Positions 60,422-64,000 of a stretch of 64,000 bases of DNA are shown here, one piece after another (within the stretch, counting starts at the first letter, position 1; every line of letters starts with the position of its first letter). Made by a program: the position numbers and the translations under genes. Source of the stretch: Microthrixaceae bacterium (GTDB taxonomy: Bacteria > Actinomycetota > Acidimicrobiia > Acidimicrobiales > Acidimicrobilacustridaceae); NCBI GenBank assembly GCA_947449015.1, contig CANFQA010000011.1, forward strand, positions 1-64,000, given 5' to 3'. The notes under the pieces were generated by a model that made no database searches, was not told where the DNA came from, and was given only the letters and a program-made list of their open reading frames with translations.

Positions 60422-61148
60422 GACGGCCGGCGGCGACCGTGGCGCCGCTCCACCACCAGATGCTGTCGTAGCGGACTGAGGTTCCGCCGCTGGGGGCGTG
60501 GATCATCATGCCGTCGCCGACGTAGAGACCGACATGGTCGGGGGCACTGCCACCGAAGCCCCAGTCAAAGACGAGGTCGCCGGGCTGCAGCTGGTCGATG
60601 GAAATGTGAATGGTGTTGGCCCACTGCGCACCGCTGTAGTGATCAAGCGTGATGCCGGCCTGTTGGTAGACCCACCGGGTGAAACCGGAGCAGTCGAAGG
60701 CGTAGGGGCCGGCAGCGCCGTAGGAGTAGGGCGAGCCGATCTTGGAGATGGCCGCGGCAATCGCTGAGGCGATGGCAACCTGTCGGGGATCGGGAGCCGG
60801 GGCGGGAGTCGGTTCGGCGACAGCGGTGGCACTGGGACTTGACCCAGTGTTGGTCACGGATGCCGGTGCCGGAGGAGGGGTGAGAAGCGGCGAGTCGACC
60901 GACATCGCAGCTGACTCAGTGAACACCACTGGTGCGTCGGTGGTGAGGGTGGCTGCCGGTGTGTACTCGCCGGCGACTGAGCGGGCGCTGGCCGCCGGGG
61001 CCGCGGCCATCACACAGACGAACGCAGCAATGACGGCGAGTGCGCGCAGCGCAGCGGAGAGTCTGCGGCGAGACTGGTGGGCCAGTGAGAATCCCTGGGG
61101 GAATCTCTGGGGGAGACTCTGGGGGAGGGAGAGCAGTTGCAGTCGCAT
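60414..61148 (-). CDS. NlpC/P60 family cell-wall hydrolase
   Basis: A 244-residue exported C40 peptidase. A signal peptide (RRRLSAALRALAVIAAFVCVMAAAPAASA) follows about 30 N-terminal residues that include a 12-bp tandem repeat. A Pro/Ala-rich linker leads to the catalytic domain: Cys in YAFDCSGFTRWVYQQAG, His in APDHVGLYVGDGMMIHAP, and a polar third residue before the end (SVRYDSIWWW). It would cut peptidoglycan stem peptides between D-Glu and the diamino acid. ATG 61148 lacks a clear ribosome site; an in-frame codon at 61181 is an alternative. Confidence 0.9.
   Translation of the reverse strand: MRLQLLSLPQSLPQRFPQGFSLAHQSRRRLSAALRALAVIAAFVCVMAAAPAASARSVAGEYTPAATLTTDAPVVFTESAAMSVDSPLLTPPPAPASVTNTGSSPSATAVAEPTPAPAPDPRQVAIASAIAAAISKIGSPYSYGAAGPYAFDCSGFTRWVYQQAGITLDHYSGAQWANTIHISIDQLQPGDLVFDWGFGGSAPDHVGLYVGDGMMIHAPSGGTSVRYDSIWWWSGATVAAGRLP
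61091..61126. repeat. 12-bp tandem repeat, three copies, in the NlpC/P60 N-terminus
   Basis: ATCCCTGGGGGA, ATCTCTGGGGGA and GACTCTGGGGGA follow each other. On the minus strand they encode the repeated PQ-containing segment SLPQSLPQRFPQ, ahead of the signal peptide's hydrophobic core. Confidence 0.85.
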
Positions 61149-61240
61149 TGTTGCGAAAGTGTTGCAGTTTGATCGCAACATTGCAACGCACTCTGTAACA
61201 TTTCCCGTCCCGGACGAGGCTCAGATCGACTGGAAAAACA

Positions 61241-62674
61241 TCAAAAACCCTGTTCAGAGACCTGTTCGGCAGCAGTTCTGGCCTGACGAATACATGACGG
61301 AATTCCCAGACCGTCATGGGCAGCACCGGCCACAAGCAGCCCCGGCGCCCCGGCCTGTAACTCTGCGCGCAGGGCCTCGACCCGGCCCAGATGGCCTGGT
61401 CGAAACTGGGGCAGGGCCTCGTTCCACCGGCTGATCCGCACCTGCTCAAGTGGGCCCCGAAGTCCCATGGTTGTTCCCAGATCCTTGGCAATAGCGCTGG
61501 CCAAAGCCTCATCATCAAGCGCGAGCGCAGCGCTATCGCCGTGGCGACCGGCCGAGACGCGCAGCACGGCGAGGTCGGGATCGCCCAGATGAGCCCATTT
61601 GGAGGAGGCCCAGGAGCAGGCGGTCAGCGCTGGGAGGCGATCGGTGAGGGCCACAAGGAACCCGCTGCCATCGAGGTCACAGTCGAGATTGGCCCGATGA
61701 ACAGCCACGGTGACCATGGCGACGGAGGCGTATTCCAACTCTGCGAGCACCGCCGCACCCTCTGGGGCATGGGACGCAAGGAGTCGGGAGGCGCCGGTTG
61801 CCGGAAGGGCCAGAACCACTGCATCGGCATGAAGCACGCCGTTGGCGGTGTCAACCAGCCAGCGACTGGCGTCGCGTCGCAGGGCTGTGGCCGCAGTGCC
61901 GAGCGCGATGGTTCCGCCGCGTCGGATGATCTCAGCTCCGAGAGTGTCAGTGAGCATCTGGGTTCCCCCGGGCAGCCCAGCAAACACGGGAGCGTTGGGA
62001 TCCGCGCCTGCGCGCCGGGTGGCTTCGATTTGCTCATGCAGCGATCGAATGAGGCTTGGATGGGTGCGAGCGGCCGAGGCAAGCTGTGCGGCGCCGGTGG
62101 CCAGACTCAACTGGTCGGCATCGCCGGCGTTCACTCCTGACAGCAGCGGAGCCACGAGTCGTTCGAACACCTCGTCGCCCAGCCGTGAACGCACGAGGTT
62201 TCCGACTGATTGGTCGTCGACACCACCGGGATCAGCGCCGGGCGCTCCCTGTGGCCAGTCGACGCGGTCAAGATCCTCGGCCGCACGCGCCACACCAGCG
62301 GCGCTGACAATGCCCGAGGCGGCGAGCGCATCGAGGTCGGTGGGTACGCCGAGCACGAGCCCGGCGGGAAGTTGACGAAGCGCGCCATCGGTCCAGACCC
62401 GTGCTGATGAACTCGCCGGTGAGGCGAGGAGATGATCAAGGCCGAGTTGTCGGCACAGATCCACGGCGTCGGGAACACGGGCAAGGAATGCATCCGCACC
62501 GCAGTCGACGATATGACCAGCGAACTCGCCGGACATGATTCGTCCACCACTACGATCAGCCGCCTCGATGACAGTGACGTGTCGGTTGGGTTCGTTCACA
62601 AGCAGCGTGTATGCCGCGGTCAGTCCGGTGATGCCGGCGCCGATGACAATCGTGTGCGCGCCGGTTGCTGGCAT
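61241..62674 (-). CDS. hemY: Copro-/protoporphyrinogen oxidase (HemY/CgoX)
   Basis: A 477-residue FAD-dependent oxidase starting at ATG 62674, one base after the hemH stop. FAD loop IVIGAGITGLTAAYTLL, then VIEAADRSGGRIMSG. The C-terminus has GLLVAGAAHDGLGIPSCIRQAR, the usual family end. It oxidises the porphyrinogen ring in heme synthesis. In most Actinobacteria the coproporphyrin-dependent route is used, in which case this is CgoX and hemH is CpfC. Sequence alone cannot decide between proto- and coproporphyrin. Confidence 0.93.
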   Translation of the reverse strand: MPATGAHTIVIGAGITGLTAAYTLLVNEPNRHVTVIEAADRSGGRIMSGEFAGHIVDCGADAFLARVPDAVDLCRQLGLDHLLASPASSSARVWTDGALRQLPAGLVLGVPTDLDALAASGIVSAAGVARAAEDLDRVDWPQGAPGADPGGVDDQSVGNLVRSRLGDEVFERLVAPLLSGVNAGDADQLSLATGAAQLASAARTHPSLIRSLHEQIEATRRAGADPNAPVFAGLPGGTQMLTDTLGAEIIRRGGTIALGTAATALRRDASRWLVDTANGVLHADAVVLALPATGASRLLASHAPEGAAVLAELEYASVAMVTVAVHRANLDCDLDGSGFLVALTDRLPALTACSWASSKWAHLGDPDLAVLRVSAGRHGDSAALALDDEALASAIAKDLGTTMGLRGPLEQVRISRWNEALPQFRPGHLGRVEALRAELQAGAPGLLVAGAAHDGLGIPSCIRQARTAAEQVSEQGF

Positions 62675-62675
62675 G

Positions 62676-63617
62676 TCAGATCGCGCCACCAGCAGTGGCC
62701 GTAGCGATCGCGAGATCCGCAAGTGCGGTCATGACGCTGGCATCGGCGTTGAGCGACCGCGTGCGCGAGAACTTGAGCCCGAGTTGGTCGGCGAGCGCGG
62801 CAGCTTCGATGTCGAGGTCGTAGAGCACCTCGAGATGATCGGCGGTAAACCCTTGTGCGCAGACCACGACGCCATCGGTGGCATCGGCATCGGCGAGTTC
62901 GCGCATTACCTCGAGGATGTCAGGACCGCGCCAGGGCTCCGGAGTGCGACCAGCGCTCTGCCAGGCCAAGCCCCAGTCGCCAAGCGCGAGGCGGTCGGCC
63001 ACGGTTGATGCGCTCTGTTCGAGTTCATCGGGATACGGGTCATCGACCAGCACCCGCTCGGGCAGCGAGTGTGCAGTGAACAGGACTTTGTGGCGCTCGG
63101 GTTGACCGATGCGCGCCTCGTCAACTGCATTCGTGAGGAAGTCCAAATAGGCGGATTGGAGATGCCAGTTGTTGATGGCATGCACGGTGAGTCCGACCTC
63201 GGCTCCGGCCTCGGTGGCACGGCGTTGATATTCGCCCACGCTGAATCCGGAGAAATGGGGAGCAAGTACGAGGCCCACAGCCTGGGTGATGCCCTCGGCT
63301 GCCAGTTGCGCCACAGCATCCTCGATGAACGGAGCGGCATGCTTCTGGCCAAGCACCACCCGCCACTGATCACCCATAGCGGTGTTGAGCGCAGTTTCCA
63401 GTGCAGCCCGCTGGGCCTCGGTGCGCTGGGCCAGTGGCGAGATACCGCCAATGGCGTCGTAGCGCATGATGAGATCTGCCAACTGCTCAGGGGTGGGCGG
63501 TCGGCCCCGACGGATATGGAGGTAGTACGGCTCGATATCCGCGGGTGAACCAGGCGTGCCATAGGCCATGACAATGAGACCGATGCGGTTCGACGCACCG
63601 GTGGAGTTGGAATTCAT
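62676..63617 (-). CDS. hemH: Ferrochelatase (HemH/CpfC type)
   Basis: A 313-residue ferrochelatase. Opening [26 protein letters not shown], a catalytic His in [14 protein letters not shown], the second metal region in [11 protein letters not shown], and a tail [19 protein letters not shown]. It inserts Fe(II) into the porphyrin. It overlaps the hemE stop by 4 bp and is followed by hemY after one base, so hemE, hemH and hemY are one unit. The coproporphyrin form (CpfC) is likely for this phylum. Confidence 0.95.
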   Translation of the reverse strand: MNSNSTGASNRIGLIVMAYGTPGSPADIEPYYLHIRRGRPPTPEQLADLIMRYDAIGGISPLAQRTEAQRAALETALNTAMGDQWRVVLGQKHAAPFIEDAVAQLAAEGITQAVGLVLAPHFSGFSVGEYQRRATEAGAEVGLTVHAINNWHLQSAYLDFLTNAVDEARIGQPERHKVLFTAHSLPERVLVDDPYPDELEQSASTVADRLALGDWGLAWQSAGRTPEPWRGPDILEVMRELADADATDGVVVCAQGFTADHLEVLYDLDIEAAALADQLGLKFSRTRSLNADASVMTALADLAIATATAGGAI

Positions 63618-64000
63618 GATGCAGCAACCTCCGCGCTGAGAGTTCCGTCGCAGCGACCTTCGCGATGGACAAGTTCGACGATCCGTTCGAGCACGCTCGG
63701 ATCGGTCTCGGGCATCACGCCATGGCCGAGATTAAAGATGTGGCCGGGATTGCCAGCGTTGCGACGCAGAACATCGCGCACGGCGGCCTCGGTGACCTCC
63801 CAGGGAGCGAAGCACAGTGCGGGATCGAGATTTCCCTGCAGCGGTGTGCCCGCTGGTACGCGGGTGCGGGCAACGTCGAGCGGCACACGCCAGTCGACGC
63901 CCACGACATCGGCGCCGGCTGCAGCCATGAGTCCGAGCAACTCGCCGGTGCCAACACCGAAGTGGATCCGGGGCACACCGAGATCAGCAACGCCCTCGAA
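63614..64000 (-). CDS. hemE: Uroporphyrinogen decarboxylase, 5' end beyond the window
   Basis: The C-terminal part of HemE is present. The minus-strand frame is open to the window edge ([15 protein letters not shown]), so the internal GTG at 63976 is not the true start. Landmarks are [28 protein letters not shown] and [15 protein letters not shown], which line the active site. It converts uroporphyrinogen III to coproporphyrinogen III. It is the promoter-proximal gene of the hemE-hemH-hemY set as seen here. Its stop overlaps hemH by 4 bp. Confidence 0.95.
   Translation of the reverse strand, partial: FEGVADLGVPRIHFGVGTGELLGLMAAAGADVVGVDWRVPLDVARTRVPAGTPLQGNLDPALCFAPWEVTEAAVRDVLRRNAGNPGHIFNLGHGVMPETDPSVLERIVELVHREGRCDGTLSAEVAAS

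Noticed and set aside
60378-61126. Tandem repeats near the NlpC/P60 gene as a possible CRISPR or attachment site
   Set aside because: Units are only 11-12 bp and directly adjacent without spacers; no cas, integrase or tRNA gene is near.
61149-61240. Possible cyclic-di-AMP (ydaO) riboswitch before the NlpC/P60 gene
   Set aside because: The space before the gene is short and shows only GTTGC/GCAAC inverted repeats, with none of the conserved purine-rich blocks of that riboswitch.

Overview
The window is 64 kb of high-GC, gene-dense bacterial DNA with no rRNA, tRNA, CRISPR array, insertion sequence or phage gene that I can recognise. Several features point to Actinomycetota, most likely class Acidimicrobiia: two F420-type luciferase-like oxidoreductases, a cytochrome P450, many SDRs, PHO-box-like repeats, a hemE-hemH-hemY block, CYTH/CHAD and DUF1295 proteins, and frequent GTG/TTG starts with 1-4 bp gene overlaps. 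The class assignment is inference; the phylum is fairly secure. No gap between genes exceeds about 280 bp.

Layout. (1) 1-9834 and 13181-18881 look like a polyamine and omega-amino-acid catabolic region: class III aminotransferases, an Lrp-type regulator, alanine dehydrogenase, a Pot-type ABC importer, an aminobutyraldehyde-type dehydrogenase, a DadA/PuuB-like FAD oxidase, an AGXT2-like aminotransferase, methylmalonate-semialdehyde dehydrogenase and a further ALDH. A crotonase, an acyl-CoA dehydrogenase and a P450 lie in the middle (9880-13180). (2) 18978-24228 holds small housekeeping genes: DUF1295, a CYTH-CHAD protein overlapping a ParA ATPase, gluQ, an HNH nuclease, DUF6457 and arfB. (3) 24277-32811 holds two F420 LLM enzymes, a sulfatase with an SRPBCC protein, an acyltransferase, an LMW phosphatase lacking a normal start codon, and four SDRs, one of them without catalytic residues. 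(4) 32874-38371 is envelope and lipid related: flippase-like protein, PIG-L deacetylase, GT4, PAP2, sugar dehydrogenase. (5) 38594-50849 is the most unusual part. The pstCAB operon continues into a membrane-anchored PstS, a freely secreted PstS-like protein, three proteins sharing a four-cysteine neocarzinostatin-like domain, and a sortase-fold membrane protein whose catalytic His and Cys are replaced. PHO-box-like repeats precede pstC and the secreted binding protein. (6) 50900-61148 has tesB, a GH1 glycosidase, GtrA, methyltransferases, a terpene-cyclase-like protein, a GT4, an Lnt with Ser in place of the catalytic Cys, a degenerate PCuAC-like protein, a serine hydrolase and an NlpC/P60 hydrolase. 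(7) 61241-64000 is hemE(partial)-hemH-hemY, in that transcriptional order on the minus strand.

How they work together. Region 1 can be read as uptake of putrescine or spermidine, transamination to pyruvate, recycling of the alanine by alanine dehydrogenase, and oxidation of the aldehydes to central intermediates. Region 5 reads as a phosphate-starvation surface apparatus: several phosphate-binding proteins held at different distances from the membrane, with extracellular domain proteins and a non-catalytic sortase fold as a possible scaffold. Short tandem repeats of 11-13 bp recur at gene edges across the window.
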